Shown: positions 24,086 through 33,500 of the stretch, piece after piece
How positions within the stretch are numbered: the stretch's first letter is position 1
How the letters are laid out: each line of letters opens with the position of its first letter
NCBI GenBank assembly: GCA_029260235.1
Contig: JAJDDP010000059.1
Span: 1 to 34,600 of the forward strand
Length of the DNA: 34,600 nt
Source of the DNA: Phycisphaerae bacterium
Lineage (GTDB): Bacteria; Planctomycetota; Phycisphaerae; UBA1845
Direction: 5' to 3'
The notes under the pieces: model-generated
Told to the model about the DNA's origin: nothing
Seen by the model: only the letters and a program-made list of their open reading frames with translations
Database searches by the model: none
Program-made: the position numbers and the translations under genes

Positions 24086-24826
24086 ATGTCGATCATTGAA
24101 TACGAACAATCCCTCGTTGAAACAACCGTTTTCCTAGCGGTTCGCAGCAACTCAACCCTGGAATGCGAGCTGCATCAGGCTGTTGATCCGCTCTACGAAA
24201 TTCCAGACGAGGAACTCAGGCAGCGTGCTTTCGAGCCGGTGTTTAAAAACTTCTTCAAGCAACTGGGCTTTGACAGATTGATCACCGGGTTACTTGCTGA
24301 ACGGCTGCAGATCGCCGACCTCGTGGACCGGTTTGTTGTGCGCGAAGCACCAAGAAAAAGAGCCCAATCTGCCGAGTTGCTCGTTCAGGACGATGCGGAA
24401 GGCAAGGAACGCGGAACGAGAACACTCGTGTTCCAGATCTGCCCGCAATCGTTTATCGACCCTAAGCGGTTTGTGCCTCTGATGCGCCGCGAACTGCTGC
24501 ATGTGGCAGACATGATGGACGAGCAGTTTGCCTACCATCGCGAGGCATTCTCCGGCGATCCATCCCAGCAGAATCTTCGGCGCGATCGGTACAGTGTGCT
24601 CTGGGATGTCTATGTTGAAGGCCGACTCGAGCGCGAAAAGTCGGGCGCCAAGGTAGAAAAGGAACGTTTGGTCAAAGCCTTCAATCGCGTGTTTGCGACC
24701 GGCGCCACAGATGCGAATGGCTGTGCGTTTGACCGCATTTTCGATGCCTCCTCTTTGACGCACGACGACTTGATGAACTGGGCACGCGAGCCAACCCTGC
24801 TCTTGGATTCCTCACCTGCTGCTTGA
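24086..24826 (+). CDS. Unrecognised soluble protein of the NXR operon
   Basis: A 246-aa protein starting MSIIEYEQSLVETTVFLA, 6 bp after the chaperone gene and thus probably translated with it. It is largely helical and charged, with no signal peptide or membrane segment. A conserved-looking central part reads RRELLHVADMMDEQFAYH and then RDRYSVLWDVYVEGRLER, with many His and Asp, which could mean metal binding. There is no HExxH or Cys motif. I do not recognise the family. Its position suggests maturation of the enzyme rather than catalysis. Confidence 0.78.
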   Translation: MSIIEYEQSLVETTVFLAVRSNSTLECELHQAVDPLYEIPDEELRQRAFEPVFKNFFKQLGFDRLITGLLAERLQIADLVDRFVVREAPRKRAQSAELLVQDDAEGKERGTRTLVFQICPQSFIDPKRFVPLMRRELLHVADMMDEQFAYHREAFSGDPSQQNLRRDRYSVLWDVYVEGRLEREKSGAKVEKERLVKAFNRVFATGATDANGCAFDRIFDASSLTHDDLMNWAREPTLLLDSSPAA

Positions 24827-24948
24827 GCAGTTGTGAACCGTTCCTCAGTGCGGCATTGATGGCAAGACAAATTGCTCCTTAGCTGTCTCGGGCGCGTGGC
24901 ATCAGCCTCTGTCAGCGCGTGCGTTTCTAAATGCGGTAGCGAACAACC

Positions 24949-25911
24949 ATGATCGACGGTTGCGGCAGAACAATTGACCATTTACGGCTTTCGTTGACCG
25001 ACTACTGCAACCTCGCTTGCCGGTACTGTGTGCCGGACGATGCCGCTCCTTGCGGGCAGATGATCGACGAGGAATTCGCTTTCCAGGTAGTCCGCTGGCT
25101 ATCGACGCGGCACGGCATACGCTACCTCCGCCTCACGGGCGGAGAGCCGCTGATGTACGCGCCTTTGCATCGATTGACTCGGCGCCTAGCAGAGCTTGGG
25201 ACTCTTCGCGAAATCACGCTGACGACGAACGGGCAAGCACTAGGACATCAGGCTGAATCGCTGGCAGCAGCCGGTTTGCTGCGCGTGAATGTCTCGCTGG
25301 ATACGCTCCGGGCCGACAGATTTTCACGAGTGACGCGAGGTGGGGACCTCGATCACACCCTTTGCGGCATCAAGGCAGCTGTGCGAGCGGGACTCGCTCC
25401 GGTCAAGATCAATGTCGTTGCCCAGCGATCATTCAACGACAATGAGATCGCCAACATCGCTGAATGGGGCCTCTCTCACGGCTGCGTCGTCCGTTTCCTG
25501 GAAGTCATGCCCATCGGCCCGCTGGCGCATGTAGCCGACAAACACCTCGTGCCTGCGTCAGAGATTCTCGAACGGCTATCCGAACGATTCACCCTTCGAG
25601 CCATCCCGGGAAGTCTCGGGCAACCGGCAACCGACTATGCCGTCAGTGGGAACGGCATGCGCGGTGTGGTTGGGATCATTGCAGCCACCACGCGCCCGTT
25701 CTGCGATCGGTGTCGCCGCTTGCGAATCACTTCGCGCGGCAGAATTGTTGCCTGCATACATGACGGAACCGGCTTCGATCTAGCAGAGTTTTGGGACGGA
25801 TCTGAGCTGTGCGTCCATGATGCAGACGAGGTACTCAGCCGCGCATTGCGTGGTAAGCCCAAAGAAGGCCCTCGCAGGCAATCGCTGGCTATGGTGTCGC
25901 TCGGCGGATGA
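24949..25911 (+). CDS. moaA: GTP 3',8-cyclase MoaA
   Basis: A 320-aa radical SAM enzyme that converts GTP to the first intermediate of molybdopterin synthesis. The N-terminal cluster motif is CNLACRYC (20, 24, 27), followed by LTGGEPL. The second cluster is CDRC with a distal Cys (252, 255, 269) in RITSRGRIVACIH. The protein ends in the functionally important Gly-Gly tail (SLGG). All key residues are present. It follows the previous gene by 122 bp, in the same direction, and probably gives local cofactor supply for NxrA. No other moa/moe genes are in the window. Confidence 0.92.
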   Translation: MIDGCGRTIDHLRLSLTDYCNLACRYCVPDDAAPCGQMIDEEFAFQVVRWLSTRHGIRYLRLTGGEPLMYAPLHRLTRRLAELGTLREITLTTNGQALGHQAESLAAAGLLRVNVSLDTLRADRFSRVTRGGDLDHTLCGIKAAVRAGLAPVKINVVAQRSFNDNEIANIAEWGLSHGCVVRFLEVMPIGPLAHVADKHLVPASEILERLSERFTLRAIPGSLGQPATDYAVSGNGMRGVVGIIAATTRPFCDRCRRLRITSRGRIVACIHDGTGFDLAEFWDGSELCVHDADEVLSRALRGKPKEGPRRQSLAMVSLGG

Positions 25912-25930
25912 TGCTGCTAGGGATCAGCGC

Positions 25931-25965
25931 GCGGGAGGGCCGCAAGCTTGAGCGCCGGCTCCCGC
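25931..25965 (+). terminator. Hairpin at the end of the NXR operon
   Basis: GCGGGAG pairs with CTCCCGC over 7 bp, 19 bases after the moaA stop. No T-run follows, so termination here would be weak or factor-assisted. Confidence 0.45.
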
Positions 25966-25970
25966 CAATC

Positions 25971-26288
25971 TTATGCGGCGCGGCTGGTTTGGTTCTCTGT
26001 GCCGATTGAACATTTAATCCTGCTGCTCTTGTGGTACATGCTAACGACTGCTGCAGGTTGGCCGTGGAGTGCAGCCATGTGGCACTTTATCCCGCGGGCC
26101 AACGCAAACCGAACCAGGATAGCCAGCACAACTGTCCAGTGAGGGCCAATCATATCTATGGCAGCGAAGTCGAACACGATTTCGTTGGATGAATCGATCA
26201 TGGACCTTTCATTCAGCACAACGATCATCGCGTCAACATCCTTAACACCGAGGGTCGGTCCCCCCAGGAGAACACGCAAGACTCCCAT
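25971..26288 (-). CDS. STAS-like small protein
   Basis: A 105-aa protein. The central part reads EIVFDFAAIDMIGPHWTVVL, then AILVRFALARG and HMAALHGQPAAVVSMY. This matches the strand-loop-helix pattern of STAS domains (anti-sigma factor antagonists), with Ser-Gly of the usual DSSG replaced by GPHW, so the regulatory Ser may be missing. The start at 26288 follows GAGGA by 7 bases. It converges with the NXR operon. The fold is a tentative call; the partner is unknown. Confidence 0.5.
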   Translation of the reverse strand: MGVLRVLLGGPTLGVKDVDAMIVVLNERSMIDSSNEIVFDFAAIDMIGPHWTVVLAILVRFALARGIKCHMAALHGQPAAVVSMYHKSSRIKCSIGTENQTSRAA

Positions 26289-26853
26289 AGAAGAATCCTC
26301 AAACTGCCAGCGCCTGTGCGGTGGCTTACGGCACTGCGCCGTCTTCTGCTGCTTTTTTCTGTCGGTCCACCACATGACTTCCCTCCATGTTCAGGCCAAC
26401 CTGTCCGCACCTCTGACCAACCGCCAGAATCGATGTCCTTCGATTCTATCTCTTCGGCGATGCGCTTCTGCCGGGCTTCAGGAGTAGGTACGGCATGGTT
26501 TGGGATTCCTTATGCGAAATTGACCAAGATAAAAGGATTCTTGTTGAATCGGGTGGCCCGTGCGAGGCGTGGATGGATTTGCGATTATTCCGCTGGGACT
26601 GCTTTCGCTGGAAGTACACCTCCCCCGCAAACACGACGAAAGCGCTTGAAGATTGCTCCTGAGAGGACCTTGAGTGGGCGGGTGTTCCACTTTTGAGACG
26701 GGTCAGCTGGCACCAACAGCAGCAGACGGCCTTGCGATTTCGAGGTCAACTTTCTGACGTGCCTCCTTGCCAAGATCAAGCTGAATAGGGCGCATGAATA
26801 GGCGGGGCGATGGGATCGACCACCGCCCCGCCGGATCCTCAGTTGAGTATTTG
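26289..26853. other. Intergenic stretch with one strong hairpin
   Basis: I could support no gene here. At 26801-26832, GGCGGGGCG and CGCCCCGCC form a perfect 9-bp stem with a 14-base loop, 22 bases after the stop of the - strand lipoprotein gene. It probably helps terminate that gene, although no T-run follows. Confidence 0.5.
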
Positions 26854-28383
26854 CTACTTGCCCCGCTTTCTTAACCAAGCGGCCCTTCGATTTTGCAGGG
26901 TGGTTGATCGCATTGCGGTTGGCAAGTCATCCGGGAACATTGAAACAACATCGCAGATCGAGAATCCACTCGCGCCGCCGAAATCTTGCCCACCCAAGTC
27001 GTCGGCGCAGGGATTGTCTTCACTGCTACCATCCTCGGGAAACGTCGGGAAATCGAAGTCCGGACAATCTTCACAGAATCGGCCGTACACGTCGAACAAT
27101 TCTAAAGTTAGGGCTTGGGCTTCTTGGCAAACGGGACACTCAGCCAGGAGATCAACGAAACTGGCTTGATCCTCTGGTGGCAGGGCAGCGATACAAGCTT
27201 GATCTACCTCGCAGCTACACTCGTCACAGGTTGTGCAGGCCTGAAGTGCATCTGTCGCGGCGCTGAACGCATCCGCTGTGCATGCTGAGCAGTCGGCCAA
27301 GAGGGCCCCATTCTCATCCGAGAATGCGACGACGGTGTCGAAGAACAGTTGTTCACACTCGCCACCTTCAGGCACGTTTTCGCCAGGACAACTCGGATCA
27401 TTGGGACAAACGTCGCAGGCATCGCCCAAGGCATCTCCATCGCTGTCCGTCTGATCTAGATTAGCCATGAAGCGGCAGTTGTCGGATCCGTCCGAAATGC
27501 CATCGCCGTCGCTGTCGGTGGCGCAGGCATCGTGCAAATGGCTACCGCCTGGGTTAGCGTGCTGCGAACAGTTGGTAAAGGCACCCTGCATCCGCGTAGG
27601 ATCCTTATCCCCGGCACTGAGGCGCCGCTCTACCCCAGGATCCGATTCGACACCCAATAAGAACGTCGTTGATGGATCTGGGTCATCGGGATTGACTGCA
27701 TGGGCCCAGGGGATGGTGGCCACGAACTCAATAGGTTGCTCTCCTTCAAGGCCAGCATCCAGCACGTGCTCGACCGAAGGATCATCCACGCTGGTGAAGG
27801 TCAGTTTTGTGAGAACGCGTAGCGTGCTCATAGCCGTGCCTCCGTTGGGATTGAGTTTCGTAGCCTGGAGTTCGCCAGCCGGTTGTTCCAGTTCGGAAAG
27901 GCCTACGCTCACGTTCCATTCGGTGGGTACGCCGTTGCACATAACGGTGATTGCGTCGGCGCTCCGTAGGGAAAGGGCTGCCATTCGAATCTGCACGGAG
28001 TTGACCGCCCCTACCTCATCGGAGGGTGCAATGGGATCCCCATCACGGTCAATACGGGTATCGGAATTGCCGGAGTCCGATTCGTCCAGCGGCAGCCCAA
28101 TGAAGTTGACCGCCCCACCGAACGACTCACACTCTTGCCCGAAGAATCCGAGCGGCAAGGATGTGTCGTCGAAGTTCTGCGAACTCATGCCGGATGCGTT
28201 GGTAGTCCAGAAATCCTCTTGCATCTTTTCTACTTGGATCGGGGGAGAACCAGTGCTCTCGCTCTTCGAGCTACTGCTCCCACCTCCGCCGGCGGGTTGA
28301 GAGCACCCTTGCGATAATCCAGTACAGGCCATCGCCACGCTTAACAAGGCCCGAGCAATCCCAGTGGTTGCACAACTGCGCAT
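26854..28383 (-). CDS. Lipoprotein with thrombospondin type 3 repeats and a Cys-pair-rich region
   Basis: A 509-aa surface protein. The signal sequence [20 protein letters not shown] ends in a lipobox-like GLSQGC (Cys27) before a Gly/Ser linker. The middle has Ca-binding type 3 repeats: [16 protein letters not shown] and [17 protein letters not shown]. After them comes a region with twelve Cys, mostly in CxxC or CxC spacing ([25 protein letters not shown]), without any CxxCH. The tail is basic ([12 protein letters not shown]). The start at 28383 is chosen for its GGAGG site. It is typical of planctomycete exported proteins; function unknown. Confidence 0.75.
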   Translation of the reverse strand: MRSCATTGIARALLSVAMACTGLSQGCSQPAGGGGSSSSKSESTGSPPIQVEKMQEDFWTTNASGMSSQNFDDTSLPLGFFGQECESFGGAVNFIGLPLDESDSGNSDTRIDRDGDPIAPSDEVGAVNSVQIRMAALSLRSADAITVMCNGVPTEWNVSVGLSELEQPAGELQATKLNPNGGTAMSTLRVLTKLTFTSVDDPSVEHVLDAGLEGEQPIEFVATIPWAHAVNPDDPDPSTTFLLGVESDPGVERRLSAGDKDPTRMQGAFTNCSQHANPGGSHLHDACATDSDGDGISDGSDNCRFMANLDQTDSDGDALGDACDVCPNDPSCPGENVPEGGECEQLFFDTVVAFSDENGALLADCSACTADAFSAATDALQACTTCDECSCEVDQACIAALPPEDQASFVDLLAECPVCQEAQALTLELFDVYGRFCEDCPDFDFPTFPEDGSSEDNPCADDLGGQDFGGASGFSICDVVSMFPDDLPTAMRSTTLQNRRAAWLRKRGK

Positions 28384-28548
28384 TATTCTGCCTCCAGATT
28401 CCGAGTAATTGTTCATCTAACGACGTGCACGACCCGAACGCAGCGGTCGCATATCGAAGTTACTTATAAGCAGACTACTAGACTTTGGCAATTCCGCCCG
28501 CTGAACGTGGAGTGGCCAGGCAGGGCTGATTCGTCCAGCTCTGCCGAA

Positions 28549-29148
28549 TTAGGACACCAGAACGGCGTTCGCGCGGATCGAAATGGTCACGCTGCCATCC
28601 TCTGATGAACCAGTCCCGGTTGCCTCGTAGTTCATGGTGCCGTCGGCATTCATCGTGTACGTCTCGGTCAGTTCGGCTGAGACTGAAGGCGGATCGACAG
28701 TAGTCGGCCATGTCACTTTTGTCTGGACAACTACGCCATCCTCGATCTCTTCGACCGACAGGATTGAATGAGTGGTAGCCCCTGTCTCAGGATCGCGGGC
28801 CAAGACCTGTCCAGCGGTAATCGGAAGATATTTTCTGATGAAACTGTTTTCGAAATCGTGAAGAGGTTCTCCCTCTTCTCCAAACATCGCTACTACGGGC
28901 GAGCGGATCGGCGCAAAGTCCTGATCTTCGCCCATGACAGTTTGAGTGAACACGAAATCCACCGCCTCAGAATAGCGCCCCGGCGGTATCGACGTTGGTG
29001 TCTTCGGCAGGTCGGGGCAGTTGAAACAAATCCCGGCCTCAAGTGGCGAACTTAGGGCAGCAAGCGTTCCCGATCCCTGCTGGGTGCCGCAAGCAGTCGC
29101 AAGAAGAGCGCATGCAGCCGCAGTTGCTATTGGAATCTTCAACACCAT
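28549..29148 (-). CDS. Hypothetical lipoprotein
   Basis: A 199-aa protein with signal MVLKIPIATAAACALLATAC, Cys20 being the likely lipidation site. The mature part is mostly beta-like and acidic, with a CFNC pair near the N-terminus and no catalytic motif. The start at 29148 follows GGAGG by 8 bases; an ATG 15 bases earlier overlaps that site. It lies between two other lipoprotein genes in the same direction. I do not recognise the family. Confidence 0.68.
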   Translation of the reverse strand: MVLKIPIATAAACALLATACGTQQGSGTLAALSSPLEAGICFNCPDLPKTPTSIPPGRYSEAVDFVFTQTVMGEDQDFAPIRSPVVAMFGEEGEPLHDFENSFIRKYLPITAGQVLARDPETGATTHSILSVEEIEDGVVVQTKVTWPTTVDPPSVSAELTETYTMNADGTMNYEATGTGSSEDGSVTISIRANAVLVS

Positions 29149-29247
29149 GTCCAAATCCTCCATTGTTGTTTCTTGCTCGCGGGCATTAGGACGTTGTCAC
29201 TGCGCGAGCCTTACCCGTGATCGTTAGACAGCACGCGTCGAAGCCAC

Positions 29248-29625
29248 CTAGTCTTCACAGCCGAGATCATCCGCCTGCTGGCGAAGGCCGGCCAACTGGG
29301 CTTCAAGTTGCTCATCCAAATCCACATCGAACCCTGGCGGCGAATTCAGATTGTCGAAGCAGCCCGCCTCGATCGTATCAATCTGGTTGTTGACCAAACG
29401 ACACTGCAAATCCATGTCCACCCCCTGATCAGGCGACTCAAAGGCCTCTTGAGCCAAGTCACCGCTTTCTTCGAGAAGGGCTCTGCAACTGCCAGAAACA
29501 CGTGCGCCACCTCCGCCGCCGCCAGCTCCGGCTCCCCCGGACTGACAGCCACTGCTTGCAAGGATTAATGCCCCGAGTGGCAGCGCCAGGGTGAACGCAA
29601 AGCGATTGAGAAACTTCATGGCCAT
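29248..29625 (-). CDS. Small hypothetical lipoprotein
   Basis: A 125-aa protein. The signal is MAMKFLNRFAFTLALPLGAL, with a lipobox-like ending ASSGC (Cys27) followed by a long Gly run (GAGAGGGGGG). The mature domain is acidic with four Cys (SC, QC, GC, GC) that may form two disulfides. GAGGAGG lies before ATG 29625. It is the first of three lipoprotein genes transcribed away from the sigma factor gene. No family recognised. Confidence 0.68.
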   Translation of the reverse strand: MAMKFLNRFAFTLALPLGALILASSGCQSGGAGAGGGGGGARVSGSCRALLEESGDLAQEAFESPDQGVDMDLQCRLVNNQIDTIEAGCFDNLNSPPGFDVDLDEQLEAQLAGLRQQADDLGCED

Positions 29626-29813
29626 CGTTATTTCCTCCTCTTGCTCGGGACGGGCTGTTTGGGGGACAAACCGTCCACTGCATCCAAGAAACCAGTCTTG
29701 CCCTCTCTACGATGTGCTTCCATTGGGCGTTCAAGGGTGGGTACGAGGCCACGCGAGAATTCTTAGGCAGAAAATCCAAAACTCCTGAGAAAACATTGGT
29801 CATTGCAGGCCGC

Positions 29814-29843
29814 TTGCTCGAATGGCCGCGTAGCTGCTAGAAT
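29814..29843 (+). promoter_or_regulatory. Possible promoter of the ECF sigma factor gene
   Basis: TTGCTC, an 18-bp spacer and TAGAAT lie 35 bases before ATG 29878. The -10 box differs from consensus at one position, while the -35 box matches only in TTG. The region 29626-29877 between the divergent genes holds no gene. Confidence 0.4.
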
Positions 29844-29877
29844 CACTCATTCGGGCCACTTCTTTCAAGGGATCAAT

Positions 29878-30465
29878 ATGAGCGATTCACCCGCCACTCG
29901 TGCAAGCCTGCTTCTTCGGGTCCGCAACCCAAAGGATGTAGCCGCTTGGGCGGAGTTTGATGCGATCTATCGTCCCCTGCTGATGAAGTTTTGCTCATCG
30001 AGTCGGCTGGCGCATGCAGATGCAGAGGATTTAGTCCAGCACTGTATGGCCGCCATTCATCGCCACACCGAGAGCTTTGAATACGATCCGAAGAAAGGTC
30101 GATTCAAAGGATGGCTTAGGACGCTGGTCAACAACAAGATCCGTGACCTGTATCGACGCAAGAATCATGAGCAGGCCAAGACCGAGAACTTCGAACGCGA
30201 ACAGGAGCGCGAACCGTTACCCGAAGACGTGTTTGAGAAGTTGTGGATGAACGAACACCTCAAGCACGCCCTCCAGCTCGTAAGACAGGAAGTGGAGGAG
30301 AGTAGCTTCGCTGCCTACCGGAGGTACGCCATCGATGGACAATCCGTCAAGCAGGTTTGCCAAGAATTGAATCTCAATCCCAACCAACTGTACGCCATCA
30401 AGTTCAGGTTGACCCGCAAGATCCACGAATTGATGAAAGAGCTGTCGGATGGGATGCAGGCATAG
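29878..30465 (+). CDS. ECF sigma factor (planctomycete type)
   Basis: A 195-aa sigma70-family factor. Region 2 reads DAEDLVQHCMAAIHRH, then GRFKGWLRTLVNNKIRDLYR, which binds the -10 element and core polymerase. Region 4 follows as YRRYAIDGQSVKQVCQELN, then NQLYAIKFRLTRKI, the helix-turn-helix for the -35 element. No anti-sigma factor gene is adjacent; instead a Ser/Thr kinase gene follows by 96 bp, suggesting control by phosphorylation. ATG 29878 follows AAGGGA. Target promoters cannot be told from the window. Confidence 0.88.
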   Translation: MSDSPATRASLLLRVRNPKDVAAWAEFDAIYRPLLMKFCSSSRLAHADAEDLVQHCMAAIHRHTESFEYDPKKGRFKGWLRTLVNNKIRDLYRRKNHEQAKTENFEREQEREPLPEDVFEKLWMNEHLKHALQLVRQEVEESSFAAYRRYAIDGQSVKQVCQELNLNPNQLYAIKFRLTRKIHELMKELSDGMQA

Positions 30466-30561
30466 GCCGGACGATTCGCCAGTCAACCTGCCGATACTTT
30501 ATCAAGAAGTGAATTCACCTGACGGCACCAAACAGCCACCAAGACAGTGCTTTGAACGGGG

Positions 30562-33500
30562 ATGCCAATGCCCAAACCAGACGACAGGACGCGACAGATC
30601 GATGAGATCCTCGAAGAGTGCATGAAGGCTCAAGCCAGGGGTGAAAAGGTTGACCGTGACGTACTAATCTCTGCCCATCCAGAGTTGATGCCCGAACTGG
30701 GCAATGAACTCACCCAGCTAGAAGCCATTGAGCAAGGCATCCGGAATCTGGTTGTCGATGACGATGAGAATGCCCCAACTGCTACAAAGCCGTATGCAAT
30801 CGGGCAGAAGGGTAGCGACCCGTTATTGAAACCGGGTGACACCATCGGCCCCTACAAGCTTATCTCCGTCTTAGGAGAGGGCGGCATGGGGACGGTCTTC
30901 ATCGCCCGGCAGGAAAAGCCTGATCGCGCAGTAGCTCTAAAAATCATCCGCCCGAAGTATTCCTCGCCCGAAATGCTGCGTCGCTTCGAGTACGAATCCG
31001 AAGCGCTGGGCCGCTTGCTACATCCTGGGATCGCCCAGATCTACGAAGCTGGGACCTTCAAGACCGGCACCGAGGAGCAGCCTTTCTTCGCCATGGAATT
31101 GGTGCAGGGCACGCACCTCACCGCGCATGCCCGGCAGCACAACTTGAACACTCGGCAGCGTCTCAAACTCTTTGCTGATGTTTGCGACGCTATACATCAC
31201 GCCCACCAGAAAGGCATCATTCACCGAGACCTCAAGCCGGCCAACATCCTGGTTACCGCCGACGGTCAGCCCAAGATACTCGACTTCGGTGTAGCTAGAA
31301 TGACCGACAGCGACGTACATGCCACAACGGTCCTCACTGACGTCGCCCAACTGATCGGCACTGTGCCGTACATGAGTCCCGAACAGGTCGGCGGCCTGCC
31401 CGATGAACTCGACACGCGCAGCGATGTTTATGCGCTCGGCGTGGTGCTGTACGAACTGCTCGCCGATAGAATGCCGTACAACCTCGACAAGCGCATGATC
31501 CATGAAGTCGTGAGAATCATCAAAGAGGAAGATCCGACTCGACTGAGCAGCGTCAACATAGCCTTGCGGGGTGACGTTGAGACCATTGTCACCAAAGCAT
31601 TGGAGAAGGCGAAAGAGCGACGTTACCAATCAGCGGCTGACTTGGGCTCGGACCTCCGCCGCTACCTCGATGACGTACCCATCGCCGCTCGGCCGGCGAG
31701 TGCAGCCTACCAGTTCAAGAAATTCGCCAAGCGCAACAAAGGCCTGGTCGGGGGGATCGCAGCCACCATCGTGACGCTCATTGCCGGCACGGTGATATCA
31801 ACTGCATTGGCCATCAGCGAAAGCGAGCAGCGCCAACTCGCTGAGCAGCGAGAGAAGGAAGCCATCGAGGCCAAAGCTGAAACGCAAGAGCGAGCAGACG
31901 AGTTGGCAATCGTCACCGAGTTCCAGGCCTCAATGCTGAGCGAGATTGATGCAGAGAAGATGGGCCGGGCCCTGTTCGCCGATCTGCGCTCCCGCGTGCG
32001 AAAATCACTCGAAGCCGAAGAGGTGTCGCCGGAGGACATTGATTCGACGCTCAAGGCATTCGATCAGACCCTGCGTCGGGCCAACGCTACGAACGCAGCC
32101 CTCAAACTTATCGACGAGCAGGTGCTCAGCCGGGCGGTCAAGGCCATCGAGGAAGATTTTGCCGATCAGCCGTTGGTGCGGGCCGCCCTTCAAGATACGG
32201 TGGCCGATACTTACTACAAAATTGGGCTGTACGAATCAGCGATGCCTCTGCAGCAAGAAACACTCAAGACCCGCCGCCGCGTTCTAGGTAACGACCACCC
32301 GGATACACTGGCCTCGATCAGCCAGATGGGCTACGTGCTCATGTCGATGGGCAAGCACGAAGAGGCCGAGCCTTACCTACACAAGGCACTGGTGGGCAAT
32401 CGCCGGATCTTAGGTGACGATCATCCGCACACACTAAGGACGATTAACAACGCGGGCGTCCTGCTCGACATGATGGGCAAGCTCGAAGAGGCGGAGCCTT
32501 ACTACCGGGAAGCGCTAGAGGGCAGCCGGCGGACCCTGGGCGACCACCACGAGGATACGCTGAGATCGATCAACAACATGGGCTACCTTCTTCAGGCCAT
32601 GGGTAAGTTCAAGGAGGCCGAACCATACTACTCTGAGGCGCTGGAGGGCAACCGCCTCGTTCTTCGCAACGATCACCCGTATACGCTGAACTCAATCAAC
32701 AACATGGGCAACCTGCTGCAGGCGATGGGCAAGCTCGAAGAGGCGGAACCCTACTACCGCGAGGCAATGGAGGGCAGACGGCGCGTCCTGGGCGACGACC
32801 ACCCGGACACGCTGAACTCAATCAACAACATGGGGTTTCTGATGGAGGCTAGGAGTCAACTCGCAGAGGCCGAAACATTCTTCCGCGAGGCGCTGGCAGC
32901 CCAGCGTCGTGTCCTGGGTAGCGATCACCCGGACACGATATGCTCAATTAACAACATGGGATCACTAATCAAGGCCAGGGGCAAGTACGCAGATGCCGAG
33001 CCGTACCATCGCGAGGCGCTGGAGCGCAGTCGCCGCGTTCTGGGTGATGACCAACCGCTCACGCTAATTGTAATCGGGAACATGGGCGCCTTGCTCGAGG
33101 AGATGGGCGACCTGCCTGAGGCTGAACCCTACTATCGTGAGGCTTTGAGAGGGCAACGCCGCGCACTGGGTGACAGCCACCCGGATACGCTGCGATCCCT
33201 CAACAACCTCGGCGCTCTACTTGAGGCGATGGGGGAGTACCGGCGAGCCATGCCCTACTACCGTAAGGCCCTGCAATCCCAGCGCCGAGTATTGGGTGAC
33301 GACCACCCTGCTACGCTGGCCTCGATCACCAACATGGGTTCACTTCTCGTCGCCTTGGGCAGTCCCGCAATGGCTGAACCGTACTATCGCGAGGCGCTGG
33401 AGGTAAGCCGCAGAACTCTTGGCAACGAGCACCAGAGGACGCTGACCGCCGTAAACAACATGGCATACTTGCTACAATCTCTGGGGGCGGATGAAGAGGC

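Noticed and set aside
24500..24560. Zinc protease motif in the 246-aa protein
   Set aside because: The His/Asp-rich helix lacks HExxH or a recognised variant.
27467..28300. + strand frame of 277 aa opposite the TSP3 lipoprotein
   Set aside because: The lipoprotein on the - strand has a signal peptide, calcium repeats and a ribosome-binding site; the opposite frame has none.
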